64,000 nucleotides of DNA from Aradus depressus (GCA_963662175.1 OY759221.1:23175027-23239026), one strand, 5' to 3'. Shown: positions 39,940 through 50,599, counted from the first letter of the stretch. Made by a program: numbers and translations. The notes: generated from the sequence alone by a model not told the origin.

Positions 39940-40480
39940 GCGTTTCAGTCAAAAACTCTCAGACTGATAACACAGTGCCCCCCATACATAAACAACAGAA
40001 CACTTCATAACGATCTTGTGATACAGACAGTACCCGACACAATACTAGCTACTTACATACGTTTTTTAGAAAACTTTACACACATACAAACCCAGAAATA
40101 TACTTCATACTGATACTTTATCTTCACAACACTTACCACAAAACTCTCCACGAAGGTAGAAGAGAAGATGGAACCGCGACTGCCTGCCACCTTAAATCCT
40201 ATTCGTTCTTAATATTTTTTTACATTATTTTCCTTTACTTTTATCATCTCTCTTACCCATCCATCAAAATTGTCTTTCGATTCCTTTTTATTTATTTATT
40301 TATTTTATTTCTTTATTTAATTTTCAGTTCTTGTCCTAATAATTAAGATAAATTTTCGTCCCGAGGACCTACCACTGGGTGGCCTTCCTCTCACATGCCA
40401 TTCACGCCAACATATCAATAGATGCTGGTTGTTGCACCCTAGCAACAGTTGCATCTTTATAAATAAAAGACAAAAAAAAA
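39940..40480 (+). mobile_element. Jockey-clade LINE, 5'-truncated 3' end with poly(A)
   Basis: Starts at GCGTTTCAGTCAAAAACTCT (AFQSKTLRLITQCPPYINNR, TLHNDLVIQTVPDTI), has the C-terminus and about 330 bp of 3' UTR including GGACCTACCACTGGGTGGCC and GGGTGCAACAACC-type reverse motif, and ends in A11 (40471-40481). It matches the minus-strand copies at 47866 and 63450. The frame is broken after about 55 codons. Confidence 0.85.
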
Positions 40481-40540
40481 AATATATTTTTTATTGTTAC
40501 ATTGTTTTATTTATCTTTTCTATATCCCGCACATTGCGAC

Positions 40541-40570
40541 CTGATGAAGGGACGTAAGTAAGTACCGAAA
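40541..40570 (+). ncRNA. Hammerhead-like core, best CTGATGA copy
   Basis: CTGATGA, A, GGGAC, GTAAGTAA, GTACC, GAAA. Core strings are perfect; the stem pairs 4 of 5 (GGGAC/GTACC). Upstream GCGAC could pair with GTTGT after GAAATATC as stem I (two G-U pairs), which would place cleavage after TATC. Confidence 0.45.
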
Positions 40571-41205
40571 TATCGTTGTGACAAAGACATTTCCGGAAAA
40601 GTGTTAAAAAATAGTTATCTTAATTTTTATTAAATTGAAAAATGTATCTACTTATTAGAATTATGTATCTATGTAATAGTATTAGTATTTTTGAACTCAT
40701 ATATTTTTAAGTATTTATTTATTAGGTTTTTATTGATTTCACTTTCCATTTTTTAATAGTTTTGTTATTACTAATCAAATGTGTGTTAGACTCAGTTATA
40801 AATTTAATTTATAAGCCATCTTAATATATAGATTGTTATGACGTATCCATGTAATGGTTTAACGGAAATAAATATTGTTATTACTTTAGGAACATGCCCT
40901 GCTCTATCCTGCACCTCATATATTGCATTAATTTTCTTGATAACTTTTATGAAGTATACCAAACAACTTTTCACCCCCTATATTGCACTTTTACTTCAGA
41001 AGTTCATAAATTCAACACTTCTCTTAATGAAAATTTATTCCTCGTTTTGAATTATTCATTCTATACTCGTTTTAATTTGGAAAGAAGGCTCCGGTACTCC
41101 AACTTGGCTATGATTAAATTAAATTTATATTTGTATTGTACACCTTTCTAAAGTTTGACACATTTGAAAATATGGAGTTTCTTCAGAGAATATTAAATAT
41201 TTTTA
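40571..41205. other. A+T-rich spacer
   Basis: Two 70-85-codon frames (40838-41151) rich in F, L, Y, I; probably A+T artefacts. No element ends. Confidence 0.4.
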
Positions 41206-41226
41206 GAGGGTGTCGGTAGCTCAGTC
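41206..41226 (+). mobile_element. SINE head fragment
   Basis: GAGGGTGTCGGTAGCTCAGT matches the first 20 bases of the SINE (with A box) and then stops at a T run. Confidence 0.4.
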
Positions 41227-41849
41227 ATATTAATTTTTTTTTTTTTTTCTTCTATTCTAGATCAAGAAATGTTTAACCCTCACTTCACTTTGCACCAAAA
41301 ATGCTACAATTATATGTTGTAATTTGAATTTGAGAAACATCTATATTTTATTTTCACATGTAAACTGGAAGGAAAAAAGAAGCCATGGAAAACGACAGAA
41401 ATAATAGGATTTGTTATGGTGACAAAGGGGAAGAAATATTTCATGGTTACGGGCGGCCATGAGCCGCCATTCTGAATGGAAATATGTTCGAATTCATCTT
41501 TTTGATAGGTACGTGTATTACAAAGGATTCGTCACCGTCAGAAATAACATATTTTTGATGATTAAGCAAATTCTTATATTATGTATATAAATTGTAACAA
41601 TTCTTATGTATGAGAAAATATAATCCCTTTTTAAAATTGCCCCCACGTTGGGTGTGGATTCTTTTAATAAAAATTTAAATTGATGGAAGAAGAGAATATC
41701 AATATGTCAACACTAACGAAATATTAAAACAATAGTTTACATTTCACAATCATATTTTTAGTTTAAGTTTAATTAAACTTAATAATTATCTTCATTATGT
41801 AGCCTTTCTACTCCTTATACAGCAATCTCGACCTTTATTATTATTAATC

Positions 41850-41948
41850 TCCCGCTGTCCAAATTAGCCCGTTAGGATCCCTAGAGACCTGCATCCACCA
41901 GGCATTCAGGACCCTCGTGGTCAAAATGCCTTAATGAAAAAAATAATA
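41850..41948 (+). mobile_element. RNase H-type LINE, 3' UTR end only
   Basis: GTCCAAATTAGCCCGTTAGG, AGACCTGCATCCACCAGGCA, GTGGTCAAAATGCCTTAATG and an A-rich tail match the 3' end of the 31506-32611 element in the opposite orientation. Confidence 0.75.
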
Positions 41949-42028
41949 AATAAAACTTTATAATTAACAATTAACAACCATACTCAAAATATTAGTAGGC
42001 ATGTTATAACAAAATAATAAACAAACAT

Positions 42029-43032
42029 TTTTTTTTTTTGTCTTTATAATGTTGGTCGCAACTGTTGCCATGACGCAACAACCAGCTACCAAGAGGACTA
42101 CATTGAATGTGGATATCTTGATTGGCATGAGAGAGGAAGGCCACCCAGCGGTAGCTCCTCAGGGCGAAATTTAAAACAATGAATATTATGGTTATTATCA
42201 ATAAATGGGGATTTTATGATTTTGTTTCAAGAAGTGGGGGGTTGCAATTTGGGATTATAACAAGTCACGGTTCCACCTCCTCTTCAATCTCTTGGGAGGA
42301 TTGTGTGGTGAAGAAAGTGAGTGGATGTATGGATTTGGGTGTGAATGCAATTTGCTATGGAAACGTCTGTAAAGGTCCTGAATTGTGTCGTGCACTGTGT
42401 TTATCATGAGGTCATTATGAAGTGTTCTGTTACTTACGTATGGTGGGCATTGTGTAATGAGTCTGAGTGTCTTTGACTGGAAAACCTGGATACGTTTCAG
42501 GTTAGATATTTTAGCCGAACCGTAGATTTGTGAGCCATACATCCAGAGTGGCTTTAGTAGAAATGTGTAGCAGTTACGCTTTTGTGTTAAGGGTAATTTT
42601 GAATGTCTGTGCAGAAGAGAATAGAGCATTTTAAATCGTTTGTTTAGTGTGTGAGGCTTGTATGAGGGTTCCATGTCAGTCGTCTGCCCAGAGTAAGTCC
42701 CAAATATCTTACTGTGTTAGTCTGAGGGAGGGGCTTGTTGTAGATAAAAACGGCGGGACATGTATCTCGTCTTAATGTAAATGTTATATGTTGTGATTTG
42801 TTCGTGTTGAGTTTAATTCTCCAAATGTTGCACCAGTTCTCAATTTGAGTAACATGGTGTTGTAATGTGAACGAGGCATGTATGGAAGATTCAGCAGCAG
42901 CTAGGATGGCAGTGTCATCGGCGTATGTAGCTGTCAAGGTATGTGGTGACGTGGGCATGTCTGAGGTGTAAAGTGTATATAACAAAGGAGATAAAATAGA
43001 CCCTTGAGGCACCCCTGCCAAGATGGGCTGCA
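42029..43032 (-). mobile_element. Jockey-clade LINE with RT domain, 5'-truncated
   Basis: The T12 run at 42029-42041 is the reversed poly(A). The 3' UTR has GCAACAACCAGCTACC. It runs 5' to GTTGCAGCCCATCTTGGCAG where similarity to LINE sequence stops. Confidence 0.88.
42255..43032 (-). pseudogene. Jockey reverse transcriptase, C-terminal half
   Basis: ILAGVPQGSILSPLLYTLYT, then TATYADDTAILAAAESS (the YADD catalytic box), WCNIWRIKLNTNKSQHITF, VRYLGLTLGRRLTWNPHT. One frameshift near 42660, then LNKRFKMLYSLLHRHSKLPL, YTFLLKPLWMYGSQIYGSAK, FQSKTLRLITQCPPYVSNRT and PPKRLKRRWNRDLL, stop. The GVPQGS and YADD motifs place it in the Jockey clade; catalytic Asp pair present but the N-terminal RT part is lost. 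Confidence 0.9.
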
Positions 43033-43204
43033 ACAAAAAAAAAATTAAAATTTTCATCAGTCTAGTCATCCAGTCTTGCAAATCGGTCCAAAACTTTTCC
43101 AGCTGAAATTTATTTTTTACTATTTCATCCTCGTTGAGCTTATAGCACTGAAAGTACTCTACCAAATAATTATTTTCTCTTTTTACAGTATTCATTGAAT
43201 ACAT
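43033..43204 (-). other. Open frame fused upstream of the Jockey fragment
   Basis: A frame NYLVEYFQCYKLNEDEIVKN, then FQLEKFWTDLQDWMTRLMKI runs straight into the LINE across TTTTTTTTTGTTGCAG. Not recognised; could be host coding sequence or another repeat. Confidence 0.3.
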
Positions 43205-43209
43205 TCTAA

Positions 43210-43330
43210 AGTTAGTCTAAGTAAGTGATCGGAAAACATGATATTTCGGTGAAAACTCAACATAAAATATCTTACCGATTACATAACTTCCCCTATACCT
43301 CGCATATAGCTAAGGAAGTAATAAAAAATA
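43210..43330 (-). repeat. Family A terminus
   Basis: TCTTACCGATTACATAACTT, CCCCTATACCTCGCATATAG, CTAAGGAAGT. Confidence 0.6.
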
Positions 43331-44054
43331 GACAGTAAGCAAATTTTAGTATAAAGTAAACAAATAATTGCAATAATCCTAGATACTTTTGAGAGATAAG
43401 GACCAGTGAAGACAAGCTCATCCATAACTGATGGCACCTCAAACGATCCTTGAAATTGTTTTTCCTCCCACAGTGGGGATCCATTCTATTCAAATATAAC
43501 CCCAGAATAATAATAAAAAAACGGGAAAACTTAAAAAAACTTAAAACTATTGTCTCTAAATAATATAAATGTTAATTTATTAATGCGTTTTCTCCGCTCA
43601 GCCCAACGCGTTACAATTTTTAAATAAACTGGTCCCAATTTTCGTCTGATTCCGGCCAAAATCTAATCAGAACTAAGTTTGCACGTGTGACTTTTCCATT
43701 CCAATATTTTTATTATTGTTATAGATATAAGAAAGTAATAATACTTAGAAATATTCCTATGGAAAGTTGTAAATTCTTTGGGCCGCTATAACTTAGTTCC
43801 TTTTGGTTGTATCTCACATGTATGGATACATTGAAGGCTGGAAATTTAATAAGGAACATTTTCAGTAGGAATAAAATTTTCGGTAAGACAAAAAGTTTTC
43901 GCGTAAATCAAGCAAACGCAATTTTTGGCCGCTTTTCGACGGCAACGACGGGCAACCTTGGACAAATCGTATTTCATCTAAAACTTGCCATGCTGTAAAA
44001 TTCCATGCAAGTAAAAATAATTTTATTATTAACAAAAAGGACAATTTTTTTTTT
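43331..44054. other. Unannotated
   Basis: No recognised feature; a slightly G+C-richer patch at 43890-43960 may belong to the hAT-like element whose end follows. Confidence 0.4.
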
Positions 44055-44117
44055 AATTTGTGGGTGGATTGATCCCCCATAACCCCCCCCCCCCTTTCCC
44101 CCCTAGGTACACCCCTG
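44055..44117 (-). mobile_element. hAT-like terminus, solo
   Basis: The minus strand reads CAGGGGTGTACCTAGGGGGG, then a G13 run. A matching opposite end was not located. Confidence 0.4.
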
Positions 44118-44589
44118 CTCATAAGTCCACTCAAAGTTTAATCGGACGAAAAGGGGTTGAGTTCCTAATTTAAACCAAACAAGTTGTGTGTCCTGAGCAT
44201 CGTCCAATAATTCCGGAAATAACTGTCACCAGGGAATTGATTGATTACCTATTTGACTTGATGTTAATCATTAACGGCTTCCTCAAGGAATTCTTGATCC
44301 ATTCGTATCGAAAAACATATTTGAAAGGTTGTGGTAAAGATGATTAAAGTGAAGGCTACGATTCACATCGGCTTCTGAAGATAGGATAGATGACTCTAGG
44401 ATATGCTCGAAACGAGCTTCCACATTTTCCATAGGAATGGGATTATAGAGGAATTTTTTAGGAGATTGGACTATATAACTTTTTTTTTTTTATTCTTTTA
44501 TTTTATTATTTTACTAGTAGTGCATAGCATGCTATGCCTGTAGGTATAATAGAAGTGAACAAATAGATAAAAATAAATGATAATTACGA
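44118..44589. other. Unannotated; contains a degenerate CTGAAGA...CGAAAC motif
   Basis: TTCTGAAGATAGG at about 44380 and GCTCGAAACGAGC at 44408; GCTCG...CGAGC is self-complementary around the AAA. Probably another hammerhead-like relic or a chance palindrome. A T11 run at 44480. Confidence 0.3.
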
Positions 44590-44739
44590 GAATGGCTAAC
44601 AATTGTCTTGAGGGAGCCGTGGCTTGAGTCTTGGGGCTGGAGTAGTCTTCCCTAGTTCATAATACGTTCATATAAATATAGTTCTTTGGACCATATATTT
44701 TTTAGACTCGCTAAGGAAACTAAGGGACTAGGTCCTTCA

Positions 44740-44830
44740 GGAAGGACTTGGTATCTTTAGATAGTACGACTAGAAAGGGGAAGGGAAGGGATGCTTAGGT
44801 CCTTAGGTGCCCGCACTAGCACACTTTGTG
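44740..44830 (+). mobile_element. LINE 3'-end fragment
   Basis: GGGATGCTTAGGTCCTTAGG matches the 3' motif at 36950 and (reversed) 13570. Confidence 0.4.
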
Positions 44831-45525
44831 GAAGTTCCGGTGGACGAAGTAATGTCAGCCTGAGGTAGCTTCATAGTTCCTGGTTGCCGAAATAGGTGGG
44901 TATGACGGTAGTGAGTGATGAATCGACCCCGGCCCAACCCCGTTATCGGCATTCATTGCACGCTCTAGCTGTCAACTATTCGCTGACACTATCTTAAACC
45001 TGTCATCGCAGCAGTTCTCCAATTGTTCCTTTTTTGTCCTTCAACTAACCTTAAGGAGATGTCTTGAAATAAGGTAACCCTGTGACATATCAGCTGATGT
45101 ATTATTCTCATTTGGTTTGTTCAAAATAGGAAAACATCTGGCATATTCCCATTGTCTATATGTCCACCCGCACATCATAGTTGTTGATGAACCCTCATGA
45201 TGACTCAAAATATATTGCTTACTCTTACTCCGATGGCGACAGACCCTAAAGATCCTTGATCGTCCATATCAGACTCCTCCAGGATCTGTGGTACTCCACC
45301 GGTCGCCAGATCACCACATCCCTATTAGCAGGATCACGGCATCCTTCCTTCTTCACCACGTCATGAAGGATCTGGTTTAGATTTTAACCATTTTAAGATT
45401 ATTTCACTTCGAGGCAGAAGTATACCATTACATTTATGTCCTAATCAAATAAAAGTTGTAGCGAATACTAAAAGACATATTTCTATATGCAGTACTTTTT
45501 TCGAAGGATTTGCAAGATACACGCT
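44831..45525. other. Unannotated, moderately G+C-rich
   Basis: 45220-45370 has mixed composition (CCTCCAGGATCTGTGGTACT) but no frame I can interpret; likely decayed retroelement. Confidence 0.3.
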
Positions 45526-45733
45526 CGATGAGCACGTCGTCCTTCGGATGGGATGTTAAGCGTCAGTCCGGATCCTATGTCATGTCAGGTTCTCGTTAAA
45601 GACCCCACACAAATTGAAACTGAGTAGGAAAAAGTAGGGTCCACAGTTGATTGGGGCTCACCAGAGCGGTGAAAAGCTCTCTTAGTAGTAGGCGATATGA
45701 CCGGGTAATTAAAGCCCTGGCAGGAGTCAGGAC
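45526..45733 (+). mobile_element. tRNA-derived SINE, head missing
   Basis: Starts CGATGAGCACGTCGTCCTTC; many substitutions; ends AGCCCTGGCAGGAGTCAGGA. Confidence 0.8.
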
Positions 45734-45744
45734 AAAAACAAACA

Positions 45745-45905
45745 ACTGCGGAAAATCAACAGGTATCTTCTCCTTGGACTCTTGTATCCAAATATAAAGC
45801 AAGGTCAATTTATCAATTCCACAGGGTTATTAGGATTTTGGAGTTAAGCTCCCATCTAAGCCTTCACTTCTCTTTGGCCGATTTGACTGAAAACCAATAT
45901 ATGCT
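45745..45905 (-). repeat. Family A fragment
   Basis: GCGGAAAATCAACAGGTATC, CCACAGGGTTATTAGGATTT, GGCCGATTTGACTGAAAACC. Confidence 0.55.
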
Positions 45906-46069
45906 TGTCCAGTCTCGGCTTAACCGGCTTCCCTTTAAGACAGAGATGGGCAAACTACGGCCCTTGGAGATGAGCGAAATACGGCCTGCCGAGCGGATCA
46001 ATGCGAAAACGTCAAGCTACATTTTATTCCTTCGAATGTTAAAGAGACTTAAGAATCAGCCATTAACTG

Positions 46070-46361
46070 TAGTTAGTTATTGTAACTCATGCCCGGGATT
46101 TAACTATGAGGAATCGCCTACTACCAGATAGCTCTTTCACCACGCTGGTGAACATGACACTACTGCGGGAGTACATTTTGCCTAACTAGGTTTATTCACT
46201 CAGGGGTCTTTAACGAGTACCTGAAATCGCAGTCTTGGGGCCATTGCTCAACGTCCCATCCGAAGGTGGACGAGCTCATAGTTTTTTTCAGAAAAATTTC
46301 CGTTTCAAACTTGCGATCTTGAGCTTAGTAGGCTAGCACACCTTTGAGCTACCGGCTCCCT
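46070..46361 (-). mobile_element. tRNA-derived SINE, old
   Basis: Tail TAGTTAGTTATTGTAACTCA; head GAGCTACCGGCTCCC; B box decayed (TTTCAAACTTGC). Confidence 0.83.
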
Positions 46362-46755
46362 TTAAAATTTATAATGTATTTTGTTTTACAATATTGTATA
46401 TGTATATCACGATAGATTCAGATAAAACTGCCTTCACTTAAAATTAATTTTGGCATCTACCAGCAGTTCACCATTCTTAAAATATGTTGAATAAATCTCA
46501 TTCATCGATCTTTTTTATTAGGTTGGTTATAGTGAAAAATTTAGTTTTTCTTCTATTTTTTGGAGCGTAGCTTCGTCTCTCTGGCAGTGAGTTGGTAAAA
46601 GCGTTACGATACGGAAATGGCAACGAAAGTTTCACTCTCCCCTCCTCGACTCCGCCGACTGGCATTAGGAAGGAAGGTTTGGGAGGGGGCGGCCGGAGGG
46701 GAGGGGATGAATGAATCTTGGCGGGCTTTGTATCGATAAATATGACTCCTCAATC
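46362..46755. other. Unannotated
   Basis: A G-rich patch at 46680-46705 (GGAGGGGGCGGCCGGAGGGG). No gene. Confidence 0.4.
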
Positions 46756-47035
46756 ATTGAATATGACCTTTGATTTTTGCTGGAGATTTCAATTGCAAAT
46801 CTACAGAAGAGAGGGCTAAGACATTGATTAAGTTTCTTTTTGACACATTTATACTGAGAATGGTTAATGATCAAAAGTTAACTACAACAAGAGATTATCA
46901 ACATAAACATCAAATCAACATCTATAGACCATGTTTTTGCAAGATTCGTAGAAAAGATTTAGTCTAAAATTTATGTTTCTTACTTTAGTGACCATAAACC
47001 AATCATTTCAGTTATAGATTTTGAAAAAAATAATG
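46756..47035 (+). pseudogene. Endonuclease/exonuclease/phosphatase (EEP) domain, C-terminal end
   Basis: The frame reads IFAGDFNCKSTEERAKTLIK, then FLFDTFILRMVNDQKLTTTR. After a frameshift: STSIDHVFARFVEKI, a stop, then IYVSYFSDHKPIISVID. The GDFN, STxIDxxF and SDHKPI boxes are catalytic signatures of AP-endonuclease-like EEP domains. These occur in LINEs and in Helentron-type Helitrons; the SKIYVSYFSDHKPI form reminds me of the latter, but that is a recollection. Confidence 0.6.
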
Positions 47036-47852
47036 TGCATGATACTGAATGTGAATCTAGGCCAATAACTATACATAACAATGATAAATAATGAGGCAAA
47101 ATGTAATGATATGAATGTTGATAGCTAAGATGTCGATAGATTAAGTTGATGCATAATTATATTATTGTTATAAACATAATTATTATTATAAACTACATGA
47201 AAATGTACAATACCGATAAACTTTCTCAAGGAAAATACTTGTGATAAAATGATTTTATGTAGGTACATGATTCCATGACAAATTGTACATTATACGATAG
47301 AATTGTATATTATACTATTTTAATATTATAATAATATGTAAATAAAAATTTGTTACACCTACTATACAATATTTCATTCCTGAATACTCTCCTACGATCG
47401 ACCACTTTCAACATAATACGCTTTAAGAGCATGCATTCGTCAATTCGATTACATTTTCCCTAGTAAATTTACATGTGGACATAAAATTATCCAATTTGAT
47501 AATTTCAATTTAAAATTACTTTCAGTTGAAAATTATTTTCAACCAAAAACGAACCGGGAGGCACACCGTTTTTTTTTTTACGTCCCAGCTAGCTTTGTGA
47601 TACTATCAAAGGAATAAAGATTAAAACACGAGGAATGCAGCGATTCTTTAGGTTGAAGTCCTATAAGGTCCTGTGGACTATAGACCATATAACCCTGACA
47701 AGAGGGGTCAATCCACCTGTTGCTACGATATGGGAGATTCTATAAAATGCCCCCATAGAAGAGTAGCTTTTATTAAGAACGATGGGGTTTACTTTTGTCT
47801 CCATATAAATTTTATTACTCCATACTCCTATATAAGGTAATACCAAGGTATT
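47036..47852. other. A+T-rich, no feature
   Basis: Poly-TA-like to 47360; otherwise unassigned. Ends in the left TSD of the next element. Confidence 0.45.
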
Positions 47853-47865
47853 GATTTCGACATTT

Positions 47866-48549
47866 TTTTTTTGTATTTTATTTAGAAAGATTCAACTGTT
47901 GCTAGGGTGCAACAACCAGCATCTATTGATATGTTGGCATGAATGGCATGTGAGAAGAAGGCCAGCCAGTGGTAGGTCCTCGGGTCGAAAATTTATCTTA
48001 ATTATTAGGACAAGAACAGAAAAAAGAATAAAATAAAAAAATAAAAAAAATTAATAAATAAAAAGGAATTGAAAGAGAATTTTGATGGATGGGTAAGAGA
48101 GATGATAAAAGTAAAGGAAAATAATGTAAAAAAATAAATAAAAAATATTAAGAACGAATAGGATTTAAGGTGGCAGTAAGTATATATTTCTGGGTTTGTA
48201 TGTGTGTAAAGTTTTCGAAAAAAACGTATGTATGTAGTTGTAGTATTGCGTCGGGTACTGTGTGTATCATAAGATCGTTGTGAAGTGTTCTGTTGTTTAT
48301 GTTTTGGGGGCACCGTGTTATCAGTCTGAGTGTTTTTGACTGAAACGCCTGAATTCGTTTGATGTTGGATGTTTTTGCTGAACCGTATATCTGTGATCCG
48401 TATGTCCATAATGGTCTAAGTAAGTAAGTGTAACAGTTCCGTTTGTGTGTCATGTCTAATTTTGATCGTCTATTTAGAAGTAAGAATTCAGAAGTCCAGA
48501 GTATTTTCAGTCGACTGTTCAGCTTGTTTCGTGTGATACGTGTTTGAGG
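47866..48549 (-). mobile_element. Jockey-clade LINE, 684 bp, 5'-truncated, perfect 13-bp TSD
   Basis: GATTTCGACATTT lies at 47853-47865 and 48550-48562. Poly(A) appears as T9 at the left end. The 3' UTR is nearly identical to the copy ending at 40480. The frame from the truncation point reads RITRNKLNSRLKILWTSEFL, then KRNCYTYLLRPLWTYGSQIY, FQSKTLRLITRCPQNINNRT and stays open for about 110 codons before decaying. Confidence 0.95.
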
Positions 48550-48639
48550 GATTTCGACATTTACTCCTCTAGCTATATTAATATGTGTTTCTTAAGCTTC
48601 TCTGGACCGATAGTAGGTTGCTTTCTTCCGACATTTTTA

Positions 48640-49020
48640 TTTTCCAAAATTCTATTTTTTATTTTTATTTTTCCAGCTATACAAAGTTATGTAATTGGTT
48701 AGAAATTTGATGGTGTTAAGTTTTCATAGAGAAACAGTGAATATGATAACTCTCGATAGCATGAATGTTTCAACAGGAAATTTTATGTGTATTTAGGGCC
48801 ACATAAGGACGACACTTACTGATTTTCAGTCAAATCGGTTAAAGGTAAGGAGGGATTAGGGGGAGCATAACACAAGAATTCTAATAACCGCCATTGTAAT
48901 GACTCAAATGTCTCGAGTCAAAATTTAATATGAGGACTCAGAAGCCCCTATGTAAGATTGATTTTTAGCCCAAACGGTCCATAGATTTTAGGGGGAGAGC
49001 GACAACTCATGGGGAGCCCT
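48640..49020 (+). repeat. Family A, nearly full body
   Basis: Starts TTCCAGCTATACAAAGTTAT, GTAATTGGTTAGAAATTTGA, then CGATAGCATGAATGTTTCAA, GGCCACATAAGGACGACACT, AATAACCGCCATTGTAATGA, GAAGCCCCTATGTAAG and a T9 run. Confidence 0.65.
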
Positions 49021-49039
49021 TTTTTTTATAGTTTTAAAC

Positions 49040-49270
49040 TTGATTGTGGAGCTCTCTCTTCCAAGAAGTATTTGTTTGGCTGGGTAATTTTCTGATTGGT
49101 CCGTCCAATGGCCGATCATCGATTCGGAATATATCTCTCGATTGTGGCTTTCTCAGTTCATCTCCAAATAATGGCGTCCATGTGCTATCCTGCCGTACAC
49201 AAGCGAACTTTGGGATTGGTCGATGGTTGAACCAATCGCAAACTGGTCGCTATCATAACTAAGGTTGCTA
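49040..49270. promoter_or_regulatory. Cluster of CCAAT/ATTGG boxes, possible promoter fragment
   Basis: CTGATTGGTCCGTCCAATGG, GGGATTGGTCGATGG and GAACCAATCGC lie within 150 bp, and GTGATTGGTCCGTGATTC recurs at 49850. Repeated ATTGG motifs suggest a CCAAT-rich promoter or LTR, but no transcript start or adjacent ORF is evident. Confidence 0.25.
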
Positions 49271-50160
49271 CAAAGCCACAAAGGAGCATTAAAAAACAGT
49301 CTTGGAATGTGCATTGCGGAAAGGAAACTTATCTTGACACTAACACGTTGCCGACCGTCAAAAGAGTTGGTTTTAGGACCTGGTGACAAAAGAAGAACAA
49401 CTCTTCTTGACCAACCCCGGATGACATAGAGAAAAGTGATCGAGTATTTAAGGACACCACTCAGTAAGAAAACACCTCTTAATAAACAACCTTCTGCCGA
49501 ATCCATTATGCCAAGATTTGAAGTAATGGAGGGAAGGAAGCTAAACATGGACGATCGTGAAGGTTATTCTCATCTCCGTTGGAGAATTTTCGATGAGGGG
49601 TTCCTCAGTTGGGAAATCAGAGCATCAAATAGATCCTGCGCTTCATTGAAAAGATAGGAGAGTAGATAGTTAAATACTAGCAAGTTATATGGGCCTTCAG
49701 GCTTTGAATAACATAGGTACGGAACCCACCCCTGCAATATATCTATCAATCAGGAGTCGTTGATATCCGAGGGCCAGGATGGGATTTTACCCGGCTCCGA
49801 GTGGTGCAGCCTAGTGGAGACGGGTGGCTCGATCAAATACCTGCTCAGTGATTGGTCCGTGATTCATCCAGACAAGTATAAAAATAGAAAGTATTCCCCT
49901 TCCCAATTTAGTCGCTCAAGAGTCCCCTACCAGACAACAATCCTCAGAAGTTATGATGAGCAACGCATTGATTGCACCGGAGAAGGCTGACACTCGCCTC
50001 GATCTTCGCCCGAGAAAGCCAGAAAGCCTCGGTAGCCAGCCAACATGAGGCCCCACATAAGATCAGAGAGATGATAGCTTCTCCAGCCCACCACTCGCTC
50101 TAGTGAAGACAGTCCGGCCGAGAATGCAGATCTACTTCAGATCAGCAAGGAAATATCCCA
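49271..50160. other. Unassigned, two orphan frames
   Basis: 49436-49657 (RFEVMEGRKLNMDDREGYSH) and 49760-49990 (WCSLVETGGSIKYLLSDWSV). Neither recognised. G+C is above the window average, consistent with decayed retroelement sequence. Confidence 0.35.
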
Positions 50161-50290
50161 GTATTTTTTCAAGACTCACTAATCCTCTGCCCTTCTCAGG
50201 GCTACCAAGTGCGCTTTATATTGGGCTCAGTAGCACCTCCAAATATCTAGGGGTGCTACAGAGGTACCATCTTGCATAGGAATATTCCAT
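50161..50290 (+). pseudogene. Possible LINE reverse-transcriptase scrap
   Basis: The frame LPSALYIGLSSTSKYLGVLQ resembles the 'xxxYLGVxLD' box after the RT palm. Too short to be sure. Confidence 0.25.
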
Positions 50291-50599
50291 TTACTTCGTA
50301 TTGGTTCTTCACCAGCTTGAACAAGACATCTGTCTGTAGACATCAATCAAGCAATGGAAAGTGGATGATGAAAGTGAATCTTCTCACAAGTCATCTCACG
50401 TTGCTCGCCACTTTAACACTCTCTCATAAAAATGAAAAGTAATAAAATGAGGGTATTAACGGTGTAATATAAAACCCACAACCTTGTCGAGCACTCACGT
50501 CAAGTGCTGGGAAGTAGAAGACATCCTCCATAACTGGAGTTTATCATACTGATAATAAGCGTCAATTTCAGTGGCAGCCGATACAGGCTTTGCTAACCT

